Origin: Alphaproteobacteria bacterium
GTDB taxonomy: Bacteria > Pseudomonadota > Alphaproteobacteria > Caulobacterales > Hyphomonadaceae
Direction of reading: 5' to 3'
Assembly: GCA_018827375.1 (NCBI GenBank)
Contig: JAHJYW010000049.1
Span: 1-64,000 of the forward strand
DNA length: 64,000 bases
The notes beneath the pieces were generated by a model. It was not told the origin of the DNA. It was given only the letters and a program-made list of their open reading frames with translations, and ran no database searches. Positions 27,201 through 34,591 of this stretch are shown here, one piece after another (the stretch's first letter is position 1; every line of letters begins with the position of its first letter). The position numbers and the translations under genes were made by a program.

Positions 27201-27610
27201 GCGATGCCTGCCGTTTCCATAGCCTCGTGCGCGGTTTCCAGCAGCAAACGCTGCTGTGGATCAAGCGAATTCGCTTCGCGGGGCGAGATGCCAAAGAACT
27301 GTGGATCGAAGAGGTCGATCCGATCAAGAAAGCCGCCTTTCTTGGTGATTATTTTGCCTGGGACACTCAAGTCTTGTGAATAAAGCGCATCTGCATCCCA
27401 TCGATCTGCAGGAACCGTACTTACGGCATTTACTTTACCGGAGAGGAGGGCTTGGAGGTCATCGAGTGACCTGACCCCCCCCGGATAACGCAACCCACAT
27501 CCGATAATCGCGATTGGTTCAGTTTTTGCTCGTTTGACAGCCTCAAGCTTGGACTGCAGCCGCTCAATTGCAACCAGTGCTTCCTTCATCATATCGCGGG
27601 ACGTCGTCAT
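21281..27610 (-). CDS. PKS6: modular type I PKS, KS-AT-DH-ER-KR-ACP
   Basis: A fully reducing extension module of 2109 residues. An N-terminal docking coiled coil (about 5-30) precedes KS 31-460 (Cys203 in DTACSSS; EAHGTGT; KTNLGH). AT is at about 557-860 (Ser652 in GHSIGE; HAFH at 752, the malonyl type). DH is at about 920-1200 (His953 in the canonical HxxxGxxxxP, partner Asp1121 in LLDSVFH). ER lies at about 1420-1725 ([11 protein letters not shown]), and KR at about 1740-1920 (TGGLTGLG; catalytic NYAAAN; LDD motif, so B-type). The ACP serine is 2048 (GFDSLMAV). It ends in a short acidic tail (DELEPEWEEGTI), unlike the other five PKSs, and has no thioesterase. I use the ATG at 27610, before the docking helix; the open frame reaches 27700 but would overlap the small membrane-protein gene. 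It is the last gene of the operon. Confidence 0.93.
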   Translation of the reverse strand: MTTSRDMMKEALVAIERLQSKLEAVKRAKTEPIAIIGCGLRYPGGVRSLDDLQALLSGKVNAVSTVPADRWDADALYSQDLSVPGKIITKKGGFLDRIDLFDPQFFGISPREANSLDPQQRLLLETAHEAMETAGIATDQLEGSATGVFVGISTTEYGRLMWSTGAEQSDVYSATGGAMNAASGRISFTYGFRGPCVAIDTACSSSLNAIHLACRSLRDGESNLALAGGVAIIAMPDAMVMFSRWGMLSPDGACKTFDASANGFARGEGCAMIALKRLSDAQADGNPILGLIEGSATNSDGRSSGMTVPSGPAQERMLREALSNAQIGPLDIDYIEAHGTGTPIGDPIEAGALGTVLCEGRDRSNPLRIGSLKTNLGHTEAASGIGGILKVLTCLRSESILPQLHFDTPNPGIDWDDLPLEVVTETQPWPRQETPRRAGISAFGFSGTNVHVIVAEAPEAKARTIQKDSVRTIPLSAETPEALRALAGRYADFSAKEDAPEFGDIAHTLAVGRAHMMHRAAIIASSSMELREKLTALAKGDTQPGMVTGLASSGRPPRIAFLCTGQGAQYPGMSRGLYETEPAFRASIDRSAEILKDVLKQPLLEVLFPQNEAESRISETIYTQPALFAVEYAMAELWRSWGVVPSIVAGHSIGEYVAACLAGVMTHENALRLVAERGRLMQELPSGGAMAAVFATENDVLPFLTKHERDLAIAGVNGPEETVISGSEPAVESVLAELKAKGIAAHRLKVSHAFHSPLLDPILDTFEQAAASISYSPAAIPLISNLTGSAFPAGSMPDATYWRQHARGTVRFNDCITALKEAGADILIELGPQPALLGLVAKAQPEATWKTIPTLRRGQNEVATTYNALAYAYASGVKIDWKAVYKHRSGQLVIAPTYPFQYSRYWFDATPVLQSLPTSMAHPILGDQQHVPPPKHAYLSTIKADAPAFLGDHKILGRIIFPAAAYVEMALAAGEILLGKGSITLSDLSIDAPLELHSDTMSTIHTDIEPADDSRFSLTIREVPDEAVAPWRTLSRTQVSRAFPADKVDMPNVAVARQICLEALDVGAHYGRLESLGLNYGPAFRGLETLYQGDGIAVGTAVLPDAAKGMASYKFHPALLDSVFHAISALVPHDGEPQLYLPTRIDRIEWKQPPPQRVVVVARLRKESSDEIELVADLTMETETGEIIARLEGLHAQVASIDSLSRALGASKMALNKMNLSWEHITRCHADAPEDYLIIGDGAGLSAALALATRQQLVTLSELPKALRDTSPSWVLFCAPLESDIRQDADGMQAFGRLLEVIQTLESNAPECGICVLTRGAKAVAPGDMPDLALGTLPGLSRTIDVECATNRIFQLDTDPHRAPDVQDVFDALALADSEPELAVRNGDLFAPRLIPIMTGTPDSDDHRKVLRIKERGDLDRLMLIEEHRRAPEPDEVEIAVSATGLNFRDVLNALGMYPGDAGALGSECAGRVSRVGTNVSGLKPGDRVVALAGDSFASHVTINQRFVLPKPDSITFAEAVTLPNTYLTAALCYATAGGIKPGQSVLVHAAAGGVGLAAMRLALNAGAQVIATAGSDEKRAFVLQEGAAYAFDSRSASFGKAIDEVTKGEGVDFVINALSGDMLAEGMRITRPGGAFLEIGKNNIWSHAEAAEQAPHVNYHIVDLGEQIIHDPMHVRHSFEEVLKGVSDGLLAPLPIHAFPMAKAVDAFRFMANARHTGKVVILPEAAHDQTMVIQSDAAYLVTGGLTGLGLAAAERLAKRGAGEIILAGRSGDSAEAQATAVTLSKKYNSTVRAVACDISDPASVDQLRQNVIANSLPLRGVLHAAGVLDDAPLIEQTLERFLGVSGPKVQGARNLIHAAQRTALDWLVLFSSSSAILGGPGQANYAAANSWLDSLAWAGRATGRPITSIGWGAWGKVGMAARLPDAVRERWERIGLGQIDPEEGLDAMEHIVGQELASATVLSANIPLMTAKGTTRLKALFGRGGHTVTEHVAPPTDIDQDILAAPEAERFQLIQEFLKTHIGRTLGYSAATLETNKPLSDLGFDSLMAVQVRNAVKAGLHLDIGLRDLLSGLTLNEAARKLELTLNASESAPATDELEPEWEEGTI

Positions 27611-27677
27611 TGTTTTATTCTCTTCAGGCGTGCATTCAAAATGGGAATACTGGGTGTGGAGCAGGCAATCAAAGCGA

Positions 27678-27992
27678 TCACCAAAAGGGAGTATTTTCAA
27701 TTTCTAGAGGTGGGCGGTGTGTGAGCCAAGACGAAATAAATATCAGAGATGCTAGCGTGACGGGTAGTCGCGCTGCGGGTGCCAACGCCCCGTCGCAGAC
27801 TACATGATCAAAGATCCATATCACCCAGCCCACCAGTAACAACGAAATTAGGAAAAACAGTGCAATTGCGGTGCCAACTGCGCCCTGATTTGACCTGGGC
27901 TGAGCAGCAGAAGGATTGGACGCATACTTCAGTAACGGCCCAAATGCGCGCGAATTTTTTATCCGTCTGATAGCTCGAAATGACGGGCTCAT
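27678..27992 (-). CDS. Small two-helix membrane protein inside the PKS operon
   Basis: A 104-residue ORF whose ATG overlaps the PKS5 stop as ATGA, the same coupling used between all the PKS genes; this is the main reason to believe it. A basic N-terminus (RAIRRIKNSR) is followed by a strong hydrophobic helix (AVGTAIALFFLISLLLVGWV) and a second, weaker one (LPVTLASLIFISSWL), joined by a short loop. The stop lies 67 bp before the PKS6 start. I recognise no family. It could tether PKS5/PKS6 to the membrane, help export, or give immunity; these are guesses. The frame shows no repeat or transposon signature. Confidence 0.6.
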   Translation of the reverse strand: MSPSFRAIRRIKNSRAFGPLLKYASNPSAAQPRSNQGAVGTAIALFFLISLLLVGWVIWIFDHVVCDGALAPAARLPVTLASLIFISSWLTHRPPLEIENTPFW

Positions 27993-30900
27993 TCCATTGA
28001 GTCGAGTGTGGCGCGCAGTCGTGCAGCAATGTCGTTTTCACTGATTGAATCATAGTCCTCTGCAGTTGCTTCATCGACCTTGTGGCCCTGAGGAAACGGA
28101 GTAGGTACAGGTGCCTGAGCGCCAAATCGCGTCTCCAGAAAGCCCGCCAGCGCATTGATATTAGGGTAGTTGAAAGTAAGGGTCGTGGGAAGTTTCAGAC
28201 CCGATCCTTGTTCCAGCCTTCGCCGCAGTTCTATAGACATTAGGCTATCCATACCCATTTCGAAGAGCCCGCGGTCTGGTGAAATATTGTCACCGGATTG
28301 TTCGCCCATGACCACTGCTGCCTCAGCAGCAACAAATCGCGCCAGAATGTCAAAGCGCATAGAGGCAGGGGCCTCTGCAAGCTGTGTGCTTACCGCTGTC
28401 GCCAGTGACCCGCCATTACCATTGATTTGAGACGCAACGAGCTTTTCCCACGTCGGAAGCCGCGATGGGGTTAGGCCTGATAGCATTGGCCGCGGGCGTC
28501 GTGTCTCGTGCAAGGCTTTCAGGCGTTCCCAGTCGATGTTGGCAACCAGTCTGTGCCCTGTGGTGCCGGCGGCGAGCAGGCTACCCAGCGCGTCGAGAGC
28601 ATCCTCGGCGGGCATCGGTTTCAGACCCTGCTCGCTATATGTGCGCTGGACATCATCAGATGCCATCCGCATGGCCTCCCAAGTGCCCCAGCCTACGGAT
28701 AGGATTTTGAGTCTACTGTCGCTCGGCGCTTCTGCTCTCGCATCAAGGAATGCATTTGCGGCAGCGTAGTGCGCGAAACCAGGCGCGCCGATAACCGCTG
28801 TTGTTGAAGAGAACAAAGTCAGGAAATCGGCCTCTCTTTCAATGAGGGCATTTATTAGGGCTAGTGTGCCTTCGATTTTGGGTGCGAACATTGCATGCAC
28901 TTCCGCGTCCGACAGTTCGCTTAGAGGCACCGCCTCAAGGTGGGCTGCTGCATGAAAGGCGCCTCTGAGGGCCGGCCCGGTCCGTAAAAGCTCGTCGAGC
29001 GCTGCTTTTAATGCTGTTGGATCAGATATGTCCGTCTTCAGTGCCACCGCCTCAGCGCCAGCCTCACGAACTGCTGTCATGGCCGGACCCTCGGGATCCG
29101 GGTTTCGTCCAAGCAAAGCTACGCGTCCAGCTCCATTTTCCGCGAGCCATCGAGCAATCAATGTACCGAGGCCTCCGAATCCGCCTGTAACCAGATATGT
29201 ACCATCTTTGGCAAAGCGCATTGTTTTACCTAGAGGGGCAGATATTTCGGCAAGGCGTGGAACATAACGGTGGCCACGGCGCCATGCGCATTGGTCCTCG
29301 TCGTCGTTGGAGAGCATAGTCCTGACAAGCGCGTCAGCTTGCGACGCATAGTCGTCTGTAGAATCCAGATCAATCAGGCCGCCCCAAGCTGATGGCACCT
29401 CAAGTGCCGCAACATGGCCAAAACCCAGTGCGGGGGCCTGCCAGTGTGCCTGAGCATCAGGCTTGAAGCCGTTGCACGCATGAATTCCACTGGTTGCCAT
29501 CCAAAGACGCGAGCCGTCATTTTTGCTGCTCAATGCATCGAGAAGTCGGAGCGGTTTGAGAAAAGCCGCTTCTTCCATAATGTCGATCTGCAGTGCGCTT
29601 TCTTCTGAGTCTGCCAGTGAGAGTGCGCCGATATAAAGGACATCATGTGAACCATCGGCCACCATCTCGATACCATTTTCTTCGAAAACTTGCGTGAGGG
29701 AATCCCGCAAATCCCCATCGTCACCGATCACGGTTATTCTACGTTTCGTAAGCGGCGCGCGAACCGCAAAGAGTGCCTGCTGTTTACCGCCGCGTCCAAG
29801 ACCTTCCTCACCGCCGACCATTGCCAAGTTTACCAAACCGGATTGCTCGAGAAGCACCCGCCATGCATCGACGCTGACAAGCGGGTAGTCAGGTCGCAGA
29901 ACTTTGTCCGTGAAGCGCCACCAACCAGAAGTCATTCCGAAGGTCAGGTCCACCCAGCGTTCAGGCGCCACACCTTCCAGGAGCACCAGTAAACCACCAG
30001 GTGCAAGTAGTGACTTGGCGTGCGAGACAGTTGCAGACAGGTTTTGCGTCGCATGCAGCACATTTGCAGCAACAACGATGTCAAATGTCCCCGCTTCATA
30101 GCCCTGGGAACCAGGGTCATTTTCAATGTTCAGGACACCAGTCGAGAATTCGCGATGATGCCCAAACCTATCAATAGCGGCAGTGAGAAAATGGGGCGTT
30201 ACATCGGTAAACATATAGTCCAGTGGGCGCTCGGCAAGGGCGGCAAGAACTGCGCCTGTCGTACCGCCTGTGCCACCTCCGATTTCGATGATGCGGAGGT
30301 GAGCATCTGTTGGTATATCCGCGGTTAATTGTTCCAAGAGTGCCTTGAGTGCTCCATTATATGTGCGTGCGGAGGGCGCGTTGACGTACAGGTCTCCCGC
30401 TTCTGCAAGAGAACCTTCGGGAAACAGGAGGTCGAGTGGATTTTGCTTTCCCGTCAGGACATCAGCCAAGGCGACGCCGCATCTCGCGAGAATGGAAAGC
30501 TCTGGAGGTTCGCTTTCGAACCGTTGTTTCGCAATTTTGTATAATTCTGATGTATCAAGCCTGGGCAAGGCATCAACAATCTGGATCTCTGAACCGTCCG
30601 CAATCAAAATGGATTCTTCGGCGAGAATATGAAGAAGCCGGCAGAACAGCTGTGCTTGACCTTCGACAACAGAAAGACGGTGCGCTTCTTCCTGCGCGTC
30701 GAAACGGCGTCCCAGTCTCTCGTCAAAACCAAGTTTGCGGAACGCGTCAGAAATGTGGGCGAGTGTAATGCGATCCAGTGCAGGCAGAAGTGCGTCGTAA
30801 GTGTCGAAATGGTGCGCCGTGGCGAGCGCGGAAAAAGCACCATTCCACATATCCTGTGCGGATGCAGGTGATTGGAACAATTGCGCAGCGGGTGTTTGTA

Positions 30901-33900
30901 GCGGCGCCTTTTGCCAGTGCACCTCATAGTGCCGTGGTCCATAAATTTCGGTCATATCCGCGCGAGTGAGCACTATCCCCTTGACGGCGCCGATGCAATT
31001 TCCTGCCTCATCATGGATAAAGGCATCCACAATTTTACTCCGTCCGTTCCCGGAAACTCTGAGTTTGGCGCGGCACCACAAAGGGCTGGGGATATATGCT
31101 GTGAGTGAGATGCTCTCAATAGCCGTGAGAAAATAGAGTGAGTCACCGCCATCATTCTTTTCTGGCAGTGCCGCACCAGCAGCTTGCAACACCCCATCCA
31201 GAAGGGACGGATCGGAAAATGAAGTTGCAAGCGGTTTCGTGCCGACTGGGAGCGCTATTCGGGCAACCACATCCGCGTTTTTCTTGTGTAGGCGCTCTAG
31301 TGTTCTAAACCGTCCAGTCAATTCAATGCCAAGGCTTTGAAGCTTTGAAATATGGGACTCGGCCAGATTCTCAGGATTAAGCCCCGCAATCATCGTCTCA
31401 AAAACTTCAGCCTTCTCAGGCAAGGCCTCTGTGGATTTTGTAAGGATACCTGTGGCGTGTTGTGCCCATAGGGTGTCAGATTCGTTTGTTTCAGTACGGC
31501 TGTAGATGGAGAATGTTACACGACCATCAGGTTGTGCCGTCAGTCGGGTCTCGACCTGAAGGGCTTCAGGATGAGGCCTTAGCGGGGTGCTGATCTCGAA
31601 ATTCTGAACAGACCATCCCTGCGTGCCAAATGCCCGCTCAGCAGCTTCTACAGCAAGACACAAGTAGACTGGGCCAGCGACAAGCGCGCTACCGTGAACC
31701 GTGTGTTCGGCGAGCCAAGGATGACGGTCTATGGATAACTTGGTTCTGAATATCGGTACATTGGGATCGCTCTGCTCTCCAACCAACGAGCCATCGTCTG
31801 GAGTGTTGTTAGGTGGTCCAGCTTTGCGGGCACCATTTTCTATCCAGAAACGGCTGCGTTGGAATGGGTATGTTGGTAAAGTGACGGGGCGCCATTTTGC
31901 GCCTTGCTGAATGTTTTCCCATGCAATTGGAACACCTTCTACAAACAGGCGCCCTACCGCTTCGGACAGTTCATTCATATCATCATGGTCGCGTCTTAAT
32001 GAGCCAACAAAAACTGGTTTGCTTCTGACATCGGCTTCTTCAAACTCCCGCGCAGCAAGAGCTGCAAGAACCGGGTGGGGCCCTATCTCAAGGAATATGC
32101 GATGCCCGTCAGCAATGAGTGTCGACATCCCTTCCGCGAAACGCACAGGTTCGCGCAGATGGCGCCGCCAGTAGTTTGCATCCGGCATGCTGCCGGGCAG
32201 AGGCGCGCCGCCTGTGACGTTCCAGCCCACGGGAATTCTTGCAGGGCGGGCTGTAACACTAGCGGCGACATTCTCCATGGCATCGAGTGCGCTGTCCACC
32301 AAGTGAGAATGTGCGGCAAAGGAAATGTGAAGTCTGTGTCCTTGAATGCCGTCGTCAGAAAGCTTCGAGAGAACCTTGTCGATGCCATTCGCGCTACCTG
32401 AAATCACCAAGCTGTCGCTTGAGTTTATAGCGGCAATCGAAACTTCATTGCCGAAAGGTGCGATAAGCTTGCGTGCATCCGATTCACTCAGGAATAGTGC
32501 TGCCATGGCGCCACCGGCGGGTAGCTGCGAGAGCAACTTTCCGCGTTCTGCCACCAGCCTCAATCCGTCCTCAAGTGCAAAGACGCCGGCGATGGTTGCT
32601 GCGGCAAACTCTCCCGCTGAGTGCCCAATAACAGCAGAGGGTTCGACTCCCCATGACCGCCAAAGAGCTGCCAATCCGCACTCTAAAGCGAACATGGCTG
32701 GTTGAGTCCATTCGGTCTGGTGTATGGGTGCGCTTGATCCTTTTCCCTCATTCATTACATCAATCAGTGTGCGACCATCTGACTGATGCCCCAGTGTGGC
32801 GCTGCAGCGTTCAATGACGTCCCTGAACACAGGGGAGCGTTCAAACAAGTTACGTCCCATTCCGGGGTATTGCGCGCCTTGACCCGTGCAGAGAAATACG
32901 ATTCCAGGCGCCTGCCCAGGTATGACATGCCCGCGTTGGAGTCTCGGGGATGTCTTGTTGGCAACAAATGCCATGAGGGAGTCTACAGCTTCTTCTTTTG
33001 TCGATGCTGTAACCGCCAATCGTTCGGACAAGTGTGCCCGACCCGCACCAAGAGTGTGTGCGACAACCTCTATGTCTGTTTTGCAGCTAATCAAGGCATG
33101 ACTCAAACGGCTGGCTTGAGCGAGGAGTGCAGCCTCGCTTCGCGCCGACACGGGAAGGCAAACCGAAGACTTTTCAGTAATAGAGATAGTCTGCGGAAGC
33201 TGTTCGACTGATTCCAAAATCACGTGTGCATTGGTACCGCTGAAGCCGAATGAACTTACACCTGCCAGACGCCGACCGGATGAGTTGGGCCAATCACGTG
33301 CTTCAGTCGGAATTACTATTCCAGCATGCTCCCAATCTATGTCGGGGTTTCCACTCTTGAAATGAAGATGTGGCGGGATCACGCCATAGTGTAAGGCGAG
33401 CGTCGTCTTGATTACACCGGCAATACCGGCAGCGCTCTCTAGGTGGCCGAAATTCGTCTTTGCTGAGCCCACGATCAGCGGCTGGTCCGGCGCTCTCCCA
33501 GATGTTAGCGCGGCAGATAGAGCGCGGATTTCAATGGGGTCGCCCAGTCGTGTGCCAGTCCCGTGCGCTTCGACATAGTCTATATCTTGCGGACTGACGC
33601 CTGCATTGGCCAATGCCGCAGCGATCAGGGCCTCCTGTGCGCTGCGGCTAGGGACGGTGAGACCAGCGCTACGTCCGTCCTGATTCAGTGCAGAGCCTCG
33701 AATGACCGCAAATATCCGATCATTGTCACGCTCTGCATCTGCAAGCCGCTTGATGGCAATGAGGCCACAGCCTTCGCCCCGCGAGAAACCGTCAGCTGAA
33801 CTATCGAATGCTTTGCATCGACCATCCGGTGCGAGCATGCCTGCCTTTGACAATGCTACCATTGTTTCAGGTTCGCTGATGATGTTGACGCCACCCGCGA

Positions 33901-34591
33901 GGGCCAACGAGCATTCGCCTGTGCGAAGCGATGAAATTGCCTGATGTAAAGCGACTAGCGATGAGGAGCAGGCTGTATCTATAGAGATGGCAGGACCGCT
34001 GAAACCGAAAGTGTAGGCAATGCGCCCTGCTGCGACGCTTGATGCATTTCCGGATGCTAGATAGGCGTCAATCGACTCGGGACCTCGGTGTAGGGCGCGT
34101 TGGAAATGGTCGCTGTTACACATGCCGACGAAGACCCCTGTGGGGCTTCCGGTCAAGCTGTTGGGATTAATGCCTGCGTGCTCCAGGGTTTCCCAGGCGA
34201 TTTCAAGCAAAAGCCGTTGCTGTGGATCCATCGTCGCTGCTTCGCGAGGCGTAATACCAAAACTGGCGTGGTCAAATCCCGCTATATCGTCAAGAAAACC
34301 ACCACATTTGGCAGACATTTTTCCAGCCGCGTTGGAGTCGGGATCGAACCAGTCAACAGCGCTCCATCGGTCTTGAGGAACCTCGCTGATGGCTTCTCCA
34401 CCTTCTACCAGGAACCGCCAATATGTGTCTGGTCCATCTATCTTTCCCGGAAATCTGCATCCCATGCCAACAATGGCAATCGGGGCGGAAAGCGCAGATT
34501 TTGTTTGTTCTAACTCATTGTTGAGCCGCAGGGCGAGCACGGCCAATTGCTTAGGCGACAGGTTCTGAATTCGTTTCAAAAATTCGCTCAT
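27989..34591 (-). CDS. PKS5: modular type I PKS, KS-AT-DH-cMT-KR-ACP
   Basis: A 2200-residue module. The N-terminal docking segment is SEFLKRIQNLSPKQLAVLAL. KS is at about 35-460 (Cys208; EAHGTGT; KTNFGH). AT has its Ser near 656 (GHSAGE), with FAAHS in place of HAFH/YASH. DH has His near 962 in EHTVHGSALVAG, where the usual Pro of HxxxGxxxxP is Ala, and its partner Asp near 1130 in LLDGVLQ. A C-methyltransferase is centred on EIGGGTGG near 1430. KR starts near 1795 (TGGFGGLG; catalytic HYAAAN). The ACP Ser is near 2115 (GMDSLMSI). The C-terminus SISENDIAARLRATLDSM resembles docking tails that feed a downstream KS. There is no ER, so the expected product is an alpha-methyl alkene if DH works, or an alpha-methyl alcohol if it does not. 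ATGA overlaps lie at both ends. Confidence 0.93.
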   Translation of the reverse strand: MSEFLKRIQNLSPKQLAVLALRLNNELEQTKSALSAPIAIVGMGCRFPGKIDGPDTYWRFLVEGGEAISEVPQDRWSAVDWFDPDSNAAGKMSAKCGGFLDDIAGFDHASFGITPREAATMDPQQRLLLEIAWETLEHAGINPNSLTGSPTGVFVGMCNSDHFQRALHRGPESIDAYLASGNASSVAAGRIAYTFGFSGPAISIDTACSSSLVALHQAISSLRTGECSLALAGGVNIISEPETMVALSKAGMLAPDGRCKAFDSSADGFSRGEGCGLIAIKRLADAERDNDRIFAVIRGSALNQDGRSAGLTVPSRSAQEALIAAALANAGVSPQDIDYVEAHGTGTRLGDPIEIRALSAALTSGRAPDQPLIVGSAKTNFGHLESAAGIAGVIKTTLALHYGVIPPHLHFKSGNPDIDWEHAGIVIPTEARDWPNSSGRRLAGVSSFGFSGTNAHVILESVEQLPQTISITEKSSVCLPVSARSEAALLAQASRLSHALISCKTDIEVVAHTLGAGRAHLSERLAVTASTKEEAVDSLMAFVANKTSPRLQRGHVIPGQAPGIVFLCTGQGAQYPGMGRNLFERSPVFRDVIERCSATLGHQSDGRTLIDVMNEGKGSSAPIHQTEWTQPAMFALECGLAALWRSWGVEPSAVIGHSAGEFAAATIAGVFALEDGLRLVAERGKLLSQLPAGGAMAALFLSESDARKLIAPFGNEVSIAAINSSDSLVISGSANGIDKVLSKLSDDGIQGHRLHISFAAHSHLVDSALDAMENVAASVTARPARIPVGWNVTGGAPLPGSMPDANYWRRHLREPVRFAEGMSTLIADGHRIFLEIGPHPVLAALAAREFEEADVRSKPVFVGSLRRDHDDMNELSEAVGRLFVEGVPIAWENIQQGAKWRPVTLPTYPFQRSRFWIENGARKAGPPNNTPDDGSLVGEQSDPNVPIFRTKLSIDRHPWLAEHTVHGSALVAGPVYLCLAVEAAERAFGTQGWSVQNFEISTPLRPHPEALQVETRLTAQPDGRVTFSIYSRTETNESDTLWAQHATGILTKSTEALPEKAEVFETMIAGLNPENLAESHISKLQSLGIELTGRFRTLERLHKKNADVVARIALPVGTKPLATSFSDPSLLDGVLQAAGAALPEKNDGGDSLYFLTAIESISLTAYIPSPLWCRAKLRVSGNGRSKIVDAFIHDEAGNCIGAVKGIVLTRADMTEIYGPRHYEVHWQKAPLQTPAAQLFQSPASAQDMWNGAFSALATAHHFDTYDALLPALDRITLAHISDAFRKLGFDERLGRRFDAQEEAHRLSVVEGQAQLFCRLLHILAEESILIADGSEIQIVDALPRLDTSELYKIAKQRFESEPPELSILARCGVALADVLTGKQNPLDLLFPEGSLAEAGDLYVNAPSARTYNGALKALLEQLTADIPTDAHLRIIEIGGGTGGTTGAVLAALAERPLDYMFTDVTPHFLTAAIDRFGHHREFSTGVLNIENDPGSQGYEAGTFDIVVAANVLHATQNLSATVSHAKSLLAPGGLLVLLEGVAPERWVDLTFGMTSGWWRFTDKVLRPDYPLVSVDAWRVLLEQSGLVNLAMVGGEEGLGRGGKQQALFAVRAPLTKRRITVIGDDGDLRDSLTQVFEENGIEMVADGSHDVLYIGALSLADSEESALQIDIMEEAAFLKPLRLLDALSSKNDGSRLWMATSGIHACNGFKPDAQAHWQAPALGFGHVAALEVPSAWGGLIDLDSTDDYASQADALVRTMLSNDDEDQCAWRRGHRYVPRLAEISAPLGKTMRFAKDGTYLVTGGFGGLGTLIARWLAENGAGRVALLGRNPDPEGPAMTAVREAGAEAVALKTDISDPTALKAALDELLRTGPALRGAFHAAAHLEAVPLSELSDAEVHAMFAPKIEGTLALINALIEREADFLTLFSSTTAVIGAPGFAHYAAANAFLDARAEAPSDSRLKILSVGWGTWEAMRMASDDVQRTYSEQGLKPMPAEDALDALGSLLAAGTTGHRLVANIDWERLKALHETRRPRPMLSGLTPSRLPTWEKLVASQINGNGGSLATAVSTQLAEAPASMRFDILARFVAAEAAVVMGEQSGDNISPDRGLFEMGMDSLMSIELRRRLEQGSGLKLPTTLTFNYPNINALAGFLETRFGAQAPVPTPFPQGHKVDEATAEDYDSISENDIAARLRATLDSME

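Noticed and set aside
21281-27610. Type I thioesterase or reductase release domain at the end of PKS6
   Set aside because: Only about 60 residues follow the ACP serine and none resemble a TE or R domain; release must occur elsewhere.
27611-27700. Upstream extension of PKS6 by 30 codons
   Set aside because: The docking helix begins right after the ATG at 27610, and the extension would overlap the coupled membrane-protein gene.
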